This document shows, in pieces, positions 15,631 to 24,702 of a stretch of 64,000 bases of DNA (its first letter is position 1; each line of letters starts with the position of its first letter). Origin of the DNA: Microbacteriaceae bacterium VKM Ac-2855. Lineage in GTDB: Bacteria > Actinomycetota > Actinomycetes > Actinomycetales > Microbacteriaceae. The stretch lies in assembly GCA_013204985.1 (NCBI GenBank), contig JABMLG010000006.1, forward strand, positions 186,001 to 250,000, read 5' to 3'. The notes beneath the pieces are model-generated. The model saw only the letters and a program-made list of their open reading frames with translations. It did not search any database and had not been told where the DNA came from. Both the position numbers and the translations under genes were made by a program.

Positions 15631-16275
15631 ATGACGAATCCCGCCCCTGTCGCGCTCCCGGCGCGCGCAACGAACCCGACCCGCCGAAAGCAGCGCATCC
15701 TGACCGAACCGCTCCCCGCCGAGAACGATGTGCCCAGCGGCACACCGCTCGCCGTCGTGCCCGCGGACGCCGATTTCGCACGGGGCGGGGAACGCGCCCT
15801 CGCGGAGGCCTACACGCGCTGGTCACCGCTGATCTACACGCTGGCACTGCGATCGTTGGGTGACCGCGACGAGGCGCAGGATGTCGTGCAACGGGTCTTC
15901 GTGTCGGCGTGGACCGGGCGGGCCGGTTTCGATCCGGCTCGAGCGCCGCTCTCTGCCTGGCTCGTCGGCATCGCGCGCCATGCGATCGCCGACCAGCACG
16001 ACCGTCGCAGCCGACAGCGCAGGCTGGAGGACGCGCTGGCCGCAGTCGCTCCCCGTGAAGAGGGTGCGCATCCTGTCGACGTCGAGAGTCGTGTGCTCAT
16101 CGCCGACGAGATGGCCCGGCTGGATCCGCTCCCACGGGATATTCTTCGACTCGCCTTCTTCGACGATCTCAGCCACTCGCAGATCGCGGCAAGGATGAAT
16201 CTGCCGCTGGGCACCGTGAAGAGCCACATCAAACGAAGTCTCGACCGACTACGCGCCCGATTGGAGGTGATCTGA
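15631..16275 (+). CDS. ECF sigma-70 factor, SigK-like
   Basis: 214 residues. After an unusual about 48-residue polar N-terminal tail come sigma region 2 (LAEAYTRWSPLIYTLALRSL, GDRDEAQDVVQRVFVSAW) and region 4 (DPLPRDILRLAFFDDLSHSQ, LPLGTVKSHIKRSLDRLR). The region-2/4 signatures fit SigK-type group IV factors. The stop codon at 16275 abuts the GTG of the anti-sigma gene, so the two are co-translated in the classical sigma/anti-sigma arrangement. No ribosome-binding site precedes the ATG. Confidence 0.9.
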   Translation: MTNPAPVALPARATNPTRRKQRILTEPLPAENDVPSGTPLAVVPADADFARGGERALAEAYTRWSPLIYTLALRSLGDRDEAQDVVQRVFVSAWTGRAGFDPARAPLSAWLVGIARHAIADQHDRRSRQRRLEDALAAVAPREEGAHPVDVESRVLIADEMARLDPLPRDILRLAFFDDLSHSQIAARMNLPLGTVKSHIKRSLDRLRARLEVI

Positions 16276-17082
16276 GTGAGCCACATCGATCCTGAACAGC
16301 TCGCCCTGATCGCTCTCGGTGAGCGCCCGGATGAAGCCGAACTCGAACACCTCGCGAGTTGCGTCGAGTGTTCGGGAGACGTCGCGGCGCTCGCCGAGGC
16401 GGTGCGCGCCGGACGCGCGCCGGTGGACTTGGAAGCGCCGGACGATGTCGTGTGGCAGCGGATCCGTGCCGACCTCGGTTGGGCGGACGCAGCCCCGCGG
16501 GCGGACACAGCGCCGCGGGCGGACGCAGCACCGCGCGAGGTCGTCGCGCTGCCCCGCGAGGTCGTCGCGCTACCCCGCGAGCTCGTCGCAGTGCCGACGC
16601 CGCAGTCGGACGACCGGCCGGTGCGATCGCGGGCGACGCGCTGGTGGGTCACCGGTGTCGCCGCAGCGGCGACGATCGGGCTGGTGGTCTCGTTGGTCGG
16701 AGGACTGTGGTGGCAAGCGGCTCCGAGCGATTCGGGCACCGTCGTCGCTCGCGCCGAACTGTCGGCGCTTCCGGCGTGGACCGGAGCGTCCGGCCAGGCC
16801 GACGTCGAGGACCTCGCCGACGGCAGCCGAGAACTGGTGCTGCACGTCGAAGCGCCGGCGGTGGCGAACGCCTATCGGGAGGTCTGGCTCCTCGCGCCCG
16901 ACGCCTCTCGGCTGGTGAGCCTTGGTGTCCTCGCCGGCAGCGACGGGCGCTTCAGCCTGCCGTCCGATCTCGACCTGAACGCGTATCCGCTGGTCGACGT
17001 CTCGGCGGAGCCCGACGACGGCGACCCGCAGCATTCGGGCGATTCGATCGTGCGTGGAGCTCTGAGCGGCAGCGTCTCCTGA
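16276..17082 (+). CDS. Membrane anti-sigma factor, RskA-like
   Basis: 268 residues. The N-terminal anti-sigma domain has HLASCVECSGDVAAL (a partial zinc-finger-like H-x3-C-x2-C) and residues LALIALGERPDEAE typical of RskA proteins. A repeat-built linker (about 70-108) leads to one membrane helix (TGVAAAATIGLVVSLVGGLW, about 127-146) and an extracytoplasmic RskA C-terminal domain (GRFSLPSDLDLNAYPLVDVS, then HSGDSIVRGAL). It should hold the upstream sigma factor at the membrane until proteolysis. The GTG start directly abuts the sigma gene stop. Confidence 0.88.
   Translation: MSHIDPEQLALIALGERPDEAELEHLASCVECSGDVAALAEAVRAGRAPVDLEAPDDVVWQRIRADLGWADAAPRADTAPRADAAPREVVALPREVVALPRELVAVPTPQSDDRPVRSRATRWWVTGVAAAATIGLVVSLVGGLWWQAAPSDSGTVVARAELSALPAWTGASGQADVEDLADGSRELVLHVEAPAVANAYREVWLLAPDASRLVSLGVLAGSDGRFSLPSDLDLNAYPLVDVSAEPDDGDPQHSGDSIVRGALSGSVS
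16483..16599 (+). repeat. Two abutting in-frame tandem repeats in the anti-sigma linker (3 x 18 bp, 3 x 21 bp)
   Basis: GCGGACGCAGCCCCGCGG-type units fill 16483-16536 (three of 18 bp, coding ADAAPR-like residues). GAGGTCGTCGCGCTGCCCCGC-type units fill 16537-16599 (three of 21 bp, coding EVVALPR; the last is diverged). Both sets are in frame, so gain or loss of units would change only linker length. Confidence 0.85.
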
Positions 17083-17110
17083 CCGTCGGCGGCGGCGGGA
17101 TCGTCCGCGG

Positions 17111-18010
17111 CTAGAGCGGCCAGTACGCGCCGGTCTGTTCATGGAGCAGGGCGAGGAACGCGGCCACGGCGGGGGAGTGCTCGGTTCTCGCGAGTGCTCC
17201 CATGCTCAACGTCCAATCGATCGGGGAGCCGGTGAGGCGGAGCGCGCGGATAGCATCCGACGGCTCCAGCATCACTTCCGGAACCACGGCGACCCCGAGC
17301 CCGGCCGCGACGAAGGACGGTACGGTCTGCAGATCACCGATCTCGGTGGTGACGCGACGTCGCAGGCCGGCCGATTCGAATGCGTGGTCGACCGCGATCC
17401 GGTTGCCGAAACCGGGCGACGTATCGATGAAGGGTTCGTTCACGATCTCTTCGAGCTCGACGCCGTCCCGTTCCGCGAGCGGATGCCCGGCAGGCACCAG
17501 CACCACGAAACCGGAGCGCGCGATGACGACCGTGTCGAGCCCGCGCAGTTCGTCGTCGGGGAGCCCGAGCACCGCGACGTCGATGCGCCCACGACGCAGG
17601 TCGGCCGCGAGTCCGGTCGAACCGGTCGCCGAGGCGCTGAGCGCGAGGTCGACCAGCGGATGCCTGCGGTGGAACTCACCCAGGAGCCGAGGCAGATCGA
17701 CGACCCCGATGCTCGACAGGATGCCCACCCGGACGCGGCCGCGCAGGCCCGCCGACCCGTCGGCCGCGGTCGAGCGGAGCCGGTCCAGCGCCGTGATCGC
17801 GTCAAGCGCGTCCGGATAGAGGGCCTCGCCGGCGGCGGTGAGTTCGACACGGCGCGTCGAGCGGAGGAAGAGGGTGACGCCCAATTCGGACTCGAGAGCC
17901 TTGATCGCCGCCGAGAGCGTCGACTGCACCACGAAGAGACGGCCCGCTGCTCGGGTGAAGCTGAGCTCGTCGGCCACGGCGACGAAGTACTCGAGCTGAC
18001 GCTGGTCCAC
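17111..18010 (-). CDS. LysR family transcriptional regulator
   Basis: 299 residues, normal length. The winged HTH is at the start ([58 protein letters not shown]) and the effector domain shows [34 protein letters not shown] and [18 protein letters not shown]. It is divergent from an MFS gene across an 83-base spacer that holds ATTATCGCAG and CGATCAAT, loosely dyad-like. Probably controls that transporter and itself. Confidence 0.92.
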   Translation of the reverse strand: MDQRQLEYFVAVADELSFTRAAGRLFVVQSTLSAAIKALESELGVTLFLRSTRRVELTAAGEALYPDALDAITALDRLRSTAADGSAGLRGRVRVGILSSIGVVDLPRLLGEFHRRHPLVDLALSASATGSTGLAADLRRGRIDVAVLGLPDDELRGLDTVVIARSGFVVLVPAGHPLAERDGVELEEIVNEPFIDTSPGFGNRIAVDHAFESAGLRRRVTTEIGDLQTVPSFVAAGLGVAVVPEVMLEPSDAIRALRLTGSPIDWTLSMGALARTEHSPAVAAFLALLHEQTGAYWPL

Positions 18011-18093
18011 GCGCTCGATTATCGCAGATCCTCGATCAATGAATCCGGAATCCTTCGTTGGACACCGGGTAATCGCAGCGGGAGAGTGGGCGC

Positions 18094-19338
18094 ATGACCA
18101 CCGCCGGGATCACTACTCATCCGCCCCTCGCCTCCGTCGCCGCACCCGATCGCCGTCGCACCGTGCCGCACGGCGCCGGGTTCTGGGTGATCGCGGCGGC
18201 GTTCCTCGCCGTGATGGCGTTCTCCACGATCCCGACGCCGCTGTACGCGCTCTACCAGCAGCGCGACGGCTTTCCGACGTACGTCATCACCGTCGTGTTC
18301 GCCGCCTACGCGGTCGGAGTGGTCGCGAGTCTCTTCCTCGCCGGGCACGTCAGCGATTGGCTCGGCCGCCGTCGGATCATCCTGGCCGCCGTGCTGATCG
18401 AGCTGCTCTCGGCCGTCGTCTTCCTGCTTTGGCCCGAGGTGCCCGGGCTGCTCCTGGCCCGATTCATCTCGGGCGTGGGAGCCGGCGCGATCACGGCGAC
18501 CGCGACGGCGCACCTCTCGGAACTGCGCGCGATCGCTCGACCCGACGAGGGCCCGGCGTTCTCGCGCGTCGTGTCGACGCTGGTGAACATGGGCGGACTC
18601 GCGCTCGGTCCTCTGCTGGCCGGCATCCTCGCGGTCACCGTGACGGATCCGCTGACGGTGCCGTACGCGGTGTTCGTCGTCGCCCTGCTCGTCGCCGCGA
18701 TCGCGGTCGTGTTCGTCCCCGAGACCGTCGAGCGTCGTGAGGAGCTGCCCGCGTATCGGCCGCAGCGGGTGTCGGTGCCCGCTGCCTCGCGGTCGGCGTT
18801 CTGGTCGGCAGCGGCCGGTGCGTTCGCCGGCTTCGCCATCTTCGGCCTCTTCACCTCGCTCGCGCCGAGCTTCATCGCCGGATCGCTGCACGAATCGTCC
18901 CGCCTGCTGGCCGGCGCCGTGTCGTTCGGCGTCTTCGCGGCGGCGGCGGTGGCGCAGATCGTCTTCGCGCGCGTCCCGACGCGTCGCGGTCTGGTGATCG
19001 CGATCCTCGCCATGGTCGTCGGACTCGTCGCCTTCGCCGCGGGTGTCGTCGGGGTGTCGCTGCCCCTGTTCGTCATCGGTGGTGTCGTCGCGGGCGCCGG
19101 CGTCGGCGTGCTGTTCCGGGTCAGCCTCGCCATCGCCGGCTCGCTCGCTTCGCCCGAGACCCGCGGCGAGGTGCTCGCGGCGATGTTCCTGGCGGCGTAC
19201 GTCGGCCTCGCTCTGCCCGTGCTGCTGCTGGGGATCGCGCTGGCCTTCCTGCCCGTCGTGCCGGTTCTGCTGGCCTTCGTCGCCATCGTGATCGTGATGG
19301 TCGTCGTCGCGGGCCGCGCCATGCGGGCGCGCGCCTGA
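18094..19338 (+). CDS. MFS transporter (drug/metabolite exporter type)
   Basis: 414 residues, 12 predicted helices. Motif A-like loop HVSDWLGRRRIILAAVLIE follows helix 2, and ISGVGAGAITATATAHLSEL matches the helix 4-5 region of DHA-type exporters. The second half contains VSFGVFAAAAVAQIVFARVP and a conserved GEVLAAMFLAAYVGLALPVL. The substrate is unknown. An upstream LysR gene is divergent and the likely regulator. The ATG follows GGGAGAGTGG. Confidence 0.88.
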   Translation: MTTAGITTHPPLASVAAPDRRRTVPHGAGFWVIAAAFLAVMAFSTIPTPLYALYQQRDGFPTYVITVVFAAYAVGVVASLFLAGHVSDWLGRRRIILAAVLIELLSAVVFLLWPEVPGLLLARFISGVGAGAITATATAHLSELRAIARPDEGPAFSRVVSTLVNMGGLALGPLLAGILAVTVTDPLTVPYAVFVVALLVAAIAVVFVPETVERREELPAYRPQRVSVPAASRSAFWSAAAGAFAGFAIFGLFTSLAPSFIAGSLHESSRLLAGAVSFGVFAAAAVAQIVFARVPTRRGLVIAILAMVVGLVAFAAGVVGVSLPLFVIGGVVAGAGVGVLFRVSLAIAGSLASPETRGEVLAAMFLAAYVGLALPVLLLGIALAFLPVVPVLLAFVAIVIVMVVVAGRAMRARA

Positions 19339-19429
19339 TCCCGCGGTCGCTCCGGTCGCGCACGGTCGCCGCGCCACCCGCGCGTCGCCGGAACACCCGC
19401 GCGACCGGCGCACCTGGTTGGATGGCCGC

Positions 19430-19864
19430 ATGAAGTTCTTCGCGCGCGCCGACGACAACCCGCTGCCCAAGACCGATCGCGGCTCCGGGTCACTGGACGA
19501 CTACGACTACGAGCTCGCGCCGAAGAAGAAGCGCGGCGACACCATCCTCGTCATCGCCGATTCCACCCCGTACCAGGACGAGCTCGAGCGGCTCGCCGGA
19601 CTCGGAGTGTCGGAGGCGGGCGCGATCATTCCGCGCCGCACGATCGAGGAGGAGCGCACCGATGCGCCCATGCCGGTGCGTTTGTTCGCGAACCAGCGCC
19701 CCAGCGGCCTCGTCGGCTATGTGCCCCGCGGGCTCGAGAACGTCGTCGACGCGGCACTCTCCCGCTTGAGCGAAGCGGGTAAGCAGCCTCGCATCCCCGC
19801 CGAGATCACGAAGACGAAGAACGGCTGGCGCGTGCGGATGCTGATGCACGAGACCCGAGGCTGA
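19430..19864 (+). CDS. Conserved hypothetical protein, possibly HIRAN-like
   Basis: 144 residues, soluble, with an acidic-then-basic N-terminus (DDYDYELAPKKKRG), two short strand-helix units (DTILVIADSTPYQDELERLA) and a segment PVRLFANQRPSGLVGYVPRG that loosely recalls HIRAN domains (nucleic-acid end binding). The final part (RIPAEITKTKNGWRVRMLM) is strand-rich. I cannot assign a function. ATG 19430 was preferred to a TTG four codons earlier because a GGATGG-like site precedes it. Lies upstream of the pnp leader. Confidence 0.65.
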   Translation: MKFFARADDNPLPKTDRGSGSLDDYDYELAPKKKRGDTILVIADSTPYQDELERLAGLGVSEAGAIIPRRTIEEERTDAPMPVRLFANQRPSGLVGYVPRGLENVVDAALSRLSEAGKQPRIPAEITKTKNGWRVRMLMHETRG

Positions 19865-20175
19865 TCTCGGCTTCCTAGGCTCCCGCGCCACTCGGCTGAT
19901 AGAGTGAAGCGGTTTCGATCGCGCCCACACGGCGCGGTCGACCACGGAGCAGGCTGGCAGGAAGCTGGTCCTCGGTGGTGGAGTCCTGGACGACGCGTTT
20001 CTGATGAGCGCAGCGGTGTCCGGTGCCCTTCTACTGGTGGCCAGCACGAGCGCTCTCCACATCCGGCGGTGTCGCCAGACACCGTCGCGGGACGATTCGA
20101 GTCCTGCCTGATCCATTGCTCCGACGAAGGTCGACGCCCACACGGGGCGGCGACGCAGACGTTAGGAGAGACCTC
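19865..20175 (+). promoter_or_regulatory. pnp promoter and long leader
   Basis: This 311-base gene-free stretch has a TAGAGT -10 candidate near 19900 (GATAGAGTG), giving a leader of about 265 bases. It contains a perfect stem CGGTGTC-GCCA-GACACCG (20067-20084) and ends with TTAGGAGAG before the start codon. PNPase autoregulates through its leader in enterobacteria; whether it does so here is unknown. Confidence 0.45.
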
Positions 20176-22464
20176 TTGGAAGGTCCTGAAATCACATTCG
20201 CCGAAGCCGTTCTCGACAACGGCAAGTACGGCACCCGCACGGTCCGCTTCGAGACCGGCCGCCTCGCGCAGCAGGCTCAGGGCGCGGTCGCCGCGTATCT
20301 CGACGAGGACACCATGCTCCTCTCGGCCACCTCGGTGTCGAAGAACCCGAAGGACAACTTCGACTTCTTCCCGCTGACCGTCGACGTCGAAGAGCGTTCC
20401 TACGCCGCGGGCAAGATCCCCGGCTCGTTCTTCCGTCGCGAGGGCCGCCCCTCCACCGAGGCGATCCTGGTCTGCCGCCTGATCGACCGGCCGCTGCGCC
20501 CGTCGTTCGCCGACGGCATCCGCAACGAGGTCCAGGTCGTCATCACGGTCCTGTCCATCGCTCCGGACGAGTTCTACGATGCTTTGGCGATCAACGCCGC
20601 GAGCGCCTCCACCCAGATCTCGGGTCTGCCCTTCTCGGGTCCGATCGCCGGTGTCCGCCTCGCGCTGATGTCCGACGGTGTGGCCGAGGACCAGTGGGTC
20701 GTCTTCCCGAAGTACTCGCAGCTCGAGAACGCGGTCTTCGACCTCACGGTCGCCGGTCGTGTCGTCACGAACGAGGACGGCAGCTCCGACGTCGCCATCA
20801 TGATGGTCGAGGCCGAGGCCACCGAGAACTCCTGGAACCTCATCAAGGCCGGCGCGACCAAGCCCAACGAAGAGGTCGTCGCGCAGGGTCTCGAGGCCGC
20901 GAAGCCCTTCATCCGCCAGCTCGTCGAGGCGCAGTCGGCCATGGCCGCCGCGACCGCCAAGCCGGTCAAGGACTACCCGATCTTCCTGCCCTACGCGCAG
21001 GAGACCTACGACAACGTCGCGGAGCTGAGCTACGACAAGCTCGTCGACGTCTACCAGATCGCCGACAAGATCGAGCGTCAGGACGCCGACGACGCGCTCA
21101 AGGCGCACGTCAAGGAGCAGATCGCCGAGCGCATCGCGTCCGGTCAGCTGCCCGCCGAGGCCTACAACCAGGTCGGCGCCGCGTACAAGTCGGTCACGAA
21201 GGTGGTCGTCCGCGGTCGCATCCTTCGCGACGGTGTGCGCATCGACGGCCGTGGGCTGGCGGACATCCGCCCGCTCGACGCCGAGGTGCAGGTCATCCCG
21301 CGCGTGCACGGTTCCGCCATCTTCCAGCGCGGCGAGACCCAGATCCTGGGCGTCACCACGCTGAACATGCTCAAGCTCGAGCAGCAGATCGACTCCCTGA
21401 GCCCGGTCACGAAGAAGCGTTACCTGCACCACTACAACTTCCCGCCGTACTCGACCGGTGAGACCGGCCGCGTCGGTTCGCCGAAGCGCCGCGAGATCGG
21501 GCACGGCTTCCTCGCCGAGCGTGCGATCGCTCCGGTTCTGCCGAGCCGCGAGGAGTTCCCCTACGCGATCCGTCAGGTGTCCGAGGCTCTCGGCTCCAAC
21601 GGTTCGACCTCGATGGGCTCCGTCTGCGCCTCGACCCTGTCGCTGCTGAACGCCGGAGTGCCGCTGCGCGCCCCGGTCGCCGGTATCGCCATGGGCCTCG
21701 TCTCCGACGTCGTCGACGGCCAGACCCGCTACGCCGCCCTCACCGACATCCTCGGTGCCGAGGACGCGCTCGGCGACATGGACTTCAAGGTCGCCGGTAC
21801 CAGCGAGTTCGTCACCGCGATCCAGCTCGACACCAAGCTGCACGGCATCCCGTCGTCGGTTCTGGATGCCGCGCTGAAGCAGGCGAAGGATGCCCGCACC
21901 ACGATCCTCGCGGTGCTCAACGCCGCGATCGACGTGCCCGACGAGATGGCCCCGACGGCGCCTCGCGTGATCTCGGTGCAGATCCCCGTCGACAAGATCG
22001 GCGAGCTGATCGGCCCCAAGGGCAAGACGATCAACGCGATCCAGGACGAGACCGGCGCCGACATCTCCATCGAGGAGGACGGCACCGTGTACATCGGCGC
22101 TGTCGACGGACCCTCGGCCGAGGCCGCTCGCGCCCAGGTCAACGCCATCGCGAACCCGACGAACCCCGAGGTGGGCGAGCAGTTCCTCGGAACGGTCGTC
22201 AAGATCGCGACCTTCGGTGCGTTCGTCTCGCTGCTCCCGGGCAAGGACGGCCTGCTGCACATCAGCGAGGTCCGCAAGCTCGCCGGTGGCAAGCGCGTCG
22301 AGAACGTCGAGGACGTGCTCGGTGTCGGCCAGAAGATCCTGGTGGAGATCACCAAGATCGATGACCGTGGCAAGCTCTCGCTCGCCCCGGTGATCGCCGA
22401 CTCGGCCGACACGGACTCCTCCGCCGCCGCGTCGGACGGGCCCGAGGCCCCGGCCGAAGGCTGA
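20176..22464 (+). CDS. pnp: Polyribonucleotide nucleotidyltransferase (PNPase)
   Basis: 762 residues. Two RNase PH domains are visible: [20 protein letters not shown] and [17 protein letters not shown] in the first, [32 protein letters not shown] and [19 protein letters not shown] in the second. They are followed by a KH domain ([18 protein letters not shown], near residue 605) and an S1 domain ([20 protein letters not shown] to about 735). It degrades RNA 3' to 5' with phosphate and can add tails. The start is a TTG at 20176 behind AGGAGAG, giving [19 protein letters not shown]; no ATG or GTG fits the conserved N-terminus. Confidence 0.97.
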   Translation: MEGPEITFAEAVLDNGKYGTRTVRFETGRLAQQAQGAVAAYLDEDTMLLSATSVSKNPKDNFDFFPLTVDVEERSYAAGKIPGSFFRREGRPSTEAILVCRLIDRPLRPSFADGIRNEVQVVITVLSIAPDEFYDALAINAASASTQISGLPFSGPIAGVRLALMSDGVAEDQWVVFPKYSQLENAVFDLTVAGRVVTNEDGSSDVAIMMVEAEATENSWNLIKAGATKPNEEVVAQGLEAAKPFIRQLVEAQSAMAAATAKPVKDYPIFLPYAQETYDNVAELSYDKLVDVYQIADKIERQDADDALKAHVKEQIAERIASGQLPAEAYNQVGAAYKSVTKVVVRGRILRDGVRIDGRGLADIRPLDAEVQVIPRVHGSAIFQRGETQILGVTTLNMLKLEQQIDSLSPVTKKRYLHHYNFPPYSTGETGRVGSPKRREIGHGFLAERAIAPVLPSREEFPYAIRQVSEALGSNGSTSMGSVCASTLSLLNAGVPLRAPVAGIAMGLVSDVVDGQTRYAALTDILGAEDALGDMDFKVAGTSEFVTAIQLDTKLHGIPSSVLDAALKQAKDARTTILAVLNAAIDVPDEMAPTAPRVISVQIPVDKIGELIGPKGKTINAIQDETGADISIEEDGTVYIGAVDGPSAEAARAQVNAIANPTNPEVGEQFLGTVVKIATFGAFVSLLPGKDGLLHISEVRKLAGGKRVENVEDVLGVGQKILVEITKIDDRGKLSLAPVIADSADTDSSAAASDGPEAPAEG

Positions 22465-22479
22465 GCCCTCTGATCGAAC

Positions 22480-22513
22480 GGATGCCCGTCCCACCTCGGT
22501 GGGGCGGGCATCC
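22480..22513 (+). terminator. pnp terminator hairpin
   Basis: GGATGCCCGTCCCACC (22480-22495) pairs with 22498-22513 along 16 bp with one G-U around a tiny TC turn. A weak GTTTCC tail follows. Confidence 0.75.
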
Positions 22514-22663
22514 GCCGTTTCCGGAGCCGGCATCGTCCGCGATGCTGCACAATCGCGGGTCGGCGCCGGCCCAGGCAGACACCCAGGAACCACGGCGATC
22601 CAGCCCGGTAGCGTTGCGCGCGAGGGTCGTTGCGCCGCGCCCCCGAACCGACAGGAGTAGCGC

Positions 22664-23602
22664 ATGCCAGAAATCACCCCCACAGCGGCACGCGCTCTCG
22701 GGCGCAGCGGTTTGAGCGCCTTTCCGCTGGCCCTCGACGGGTCCGTCTTCGGTTGGGCAGCCGGGGCCGACGCCACCGCGGAGGTATTGGACGCCTTCGT
22801 CGCGGCGGGAGGCACCCTCATCTCCACCGCCGATCACTATGCCACCGGGCGCAGCGAATACATGATCGGACGCTGGCTGGCCGACAACGCGTGCCGCGAG
22901 CAGCTCGTTATAGCGACGAAGATCGGTCGGCATCCGGATGCGCCCGGCCTCTCCGCGCGCAGCATCCCGTTCGCGATCGAGGCGTCGCTCGAGCGCCTCG
23001 CCGTGGAGCGGATCGATCTGCTGTCGTTCGACGGCGAGGATCCCCGGGTGCCGATCGAGGAGAGCCTGCGTGCGGTGCAGCCGTTCGTGCAGGACGGTCG
23101 CGTGGGTGCCATCGCGGCGGCGAACTACAGCGGCGCCGGTCTCGCGGCGGCGGAGGACATCGCCCTTCAGCACGGGCTTCCGCGCTTCGCCGTCACCCTC
23201 AACGTCTACAACCTGATGGAGCGTCGCGGCTACGAGCAGGGGGTCGCCCCGGATGCTCGTCGCCTCGGGATGGACACGTTGGCGCGCCTTCCGCTCGCGA
23301 GCGGGTATCTCACGGGCGTCTATCGCGATAAGAACAAGCGACCGGCGTCGTCACTGTTCGAGGCCGCCCTCGCCTACATCGGCCGACGTGGCTCCAAGGT
23401 GCTCGACGTGCTGAGGAGCGTCGCGCTCGCTCACGACACGAACGAGGGGTCCGTCGCGATCGCGTGGCTGCTGGCACGTCCGGGCATCGCGGCCGCGGTC
23501 GTCCGGGCCCCGGATGCGGAATCTCTCGCCGAGGTCTTCGCCGCCGCGACCCTCATCCTCTCGCCCGACGAACTCGCCCGGCTCGACAAGGTCTCCGCTT
23601 AG
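22664..23602 (+). CDS. Aldo/keto-reductase-fold protein with incomplete catalytic tetrad
   Basis: 312 residues, full TIM-barrel length. AKR landmarks: an N-terminal GLSAFPLALDGSVFGW, LISTADHYATGRSEYMIG, LVIATKIGRHP, ARPGIAAAVVRAPDAESLAE and LSPDELARLDKVSA at the end. The catalytic Tyr (59) and Lys (86) are present, but the Asp of the DTAxxY motif is Ser54, and the usual His after IDLL is missing (SFDGED). Activity on carbonyls is therefore doubtful. The gene is 87 bases upstream of the STING-like gene, on the same strand. A diverged relative lies at 33465. Confidence 0.82.
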   Translation: MPEITPTAARALGRSGLSAFPLALDGSVFGWAAGADATAEVLDAFVAAGGTLISTADHYATGRSEYMIGRWLADNACREQLVIATKIGRHPDAPGLSARSIPFAIEASLERLAVERIDLLSFDGEDPRVPIEESLRAVQPFVQDGRVGAIAAANYSGAGLAAAEDIALQHGLPRFAVTLNVYNLMERRGYEQGVAPDARRLGMDTLARLPLASGYLTGVYRDKNKRPASSLFEAALAYIGRRGSKVLDVLRSVALAHDTNEGSVAIAWLLARPGIAAAVVRAPDAESLAEVFAAATLILSPDELARLDKVSA

Positions 23603-23689
23603 ACCCCGTGCCCTGCTCGCGGGGCGGCGCTGGGTGCGGTCGGCTGCCATGCTGGCCGCACGGAGATCCGCGTCGCCGAGAGGAACCGA

Positions 23690-24580
23690 GTGCCTGCCGA
23701 GCCGGCCCCTGATGCATCCGCCCCGAATCCGTCGTTGCTGCACTCCTTCGCACTGTCGGTCGGCGACATGTGGCGCGACTACCATCTGCCGACGAAGGTG
23801 GTCTTCTCCGTCCTTCTGACGTCGATCATCGGCTCGCTCGTCCTGACGACCTGGCCCGAGATCGCGCCCGCGCCGCCCTGGTGGGTCCGCCTGCTGTTCG
23901 GCGATCCGTTCCGCGCACTGTTGACGTTCGCCATCGCGTTCTTCATCGCGGTGCGCTTCTACTCCCGCGCTCGTGAGGGGGTCGTCGCCGGCGACGAGCA
24001 TTACAGCATCGCGCGGGGACTCTCGTTCGGCTACTTCAAGAATTTCCTGGTGATGGCGCTTCTCTACGCCGACAAGGAGAACCGCACGGTGCGGATCTTC
24101 CAGCCGAGGAGCCTCGAGGAACTCACGCTCTACGACACCGTGATCGCCCCGCACGTTCGCGCGCAGTATCGGGCCGAGATGGTGGATGTCACGGCGAACC
24201 TCGGTCCGCACGTCAAACGTTCCCGACGCACCATCCTGTCGCTGCAGTCGCCGACCCCGACCGGTGGTGCGACTCCGTGGTTCTTGTTCGACGCACCGAG
24301 CACGCTGTTCACTGTCGGTGACTTCTACGACGCGATCAATCGCCAGCGGATGAGCGACGGTAAGGCTCCTCTGGCGAATGAGACGATCGCGGAGTATCAG
24401 GGCGGCCAGATCACCCGGTTCTACGAGCAGCTGAAGTTCTTGTTCACCGAGGATTCCAGCCTCGCCGGTGTCGACGACATCGTCGGCACCGTCGAGGAGC
24501 TCCGGCGCCTCTACGAGAGACGTCTCGAGTGGGTCACCTATCAGCAGTTGGTCGAAGAACTGCAGCTTCCTCCGGGGTGA
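23690..24580 (+). CDS. Membrane protein with prokaryotic STING-like cyclic-dinucleotide-binding domain
   Basis: 296 residues. Two membrane helices (about 37-55, VVFSVLLTSIIGSLVLTTW; and about 73-90) precede a soluble domain from about residue 105. Landmarks match STING in order: the stem helix ARGLSFGYFKNFL (108-120; compare the GLAxxYYxGYL segment of human STING), a strand VRIFQPRSL, then FLFDAPSTLFTV (198-209; compare ATPLQTLF in human STING and D-x-P-T-T-[IL]-F in bacterial STING), and the helix QITRFYEQLKFLFTED (240-255). Asp201 would be the residue that favours c-di-GMP in bacterial STINGs. STING effectors normally sit beside a CD-NTase in CBASS operons; none is in this window. GTG start behind GAGAGG. 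The call rests on motif order, not a search. Confidence 0.7.
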   Translation: MPAEPAPDASAPNPSLLHSFALSVGDMWRDYHLPTKVVFSVLLTSIIGSLVLTTWPEIAPAPPWWVRLLFGDPFRALLTFAIAFFIAVRFYSRAREGVVAGDEHYSIARGLSFGYFKNFLVMALLYADKENRTVRIFQPRSLEELTLYDTVIAPHVRAQYRAEMVDVTANLGPHVKRSRRTILSLQSPTPTGGATPWFLFDAPSTLFTVGDFYDAINRQRMSDGKAPLANETIAEYQGGQITRFYEQLKFLFTEDSSLAGVDDIVGTVEELRRLYERRLEWVTYQQLVEELQLPPG

Positions 24581-24702
24581 GGGGGCCGTGGGCCGCGCGT
24601 CCTCGCCGAAGGACAGCTGAGCTTGACGAGGAAGAATGTGCCCGACGGCTCCTTAGACGGCCTGTTCTGCCTCGCCGAAGGAGAAACGCCGACCCCGGCG
24701 CG

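Noticed and set aside
19717-22827. Long open frame antisense to pnp (over 1000 codons)
   Set aside because: Same shadow effect; composition is Asp/Arg/Val/Leu-rich with no motif, while pnp is certain.
22664-24580. Complete CBASS operon around the STING-like gene
   Set aside because: No CD-NTase, Cap2/Cap3 or HORMA/TRIP13 gene was found on either side; the neighbours are an AKR-like gene and a convergent glucosidase.
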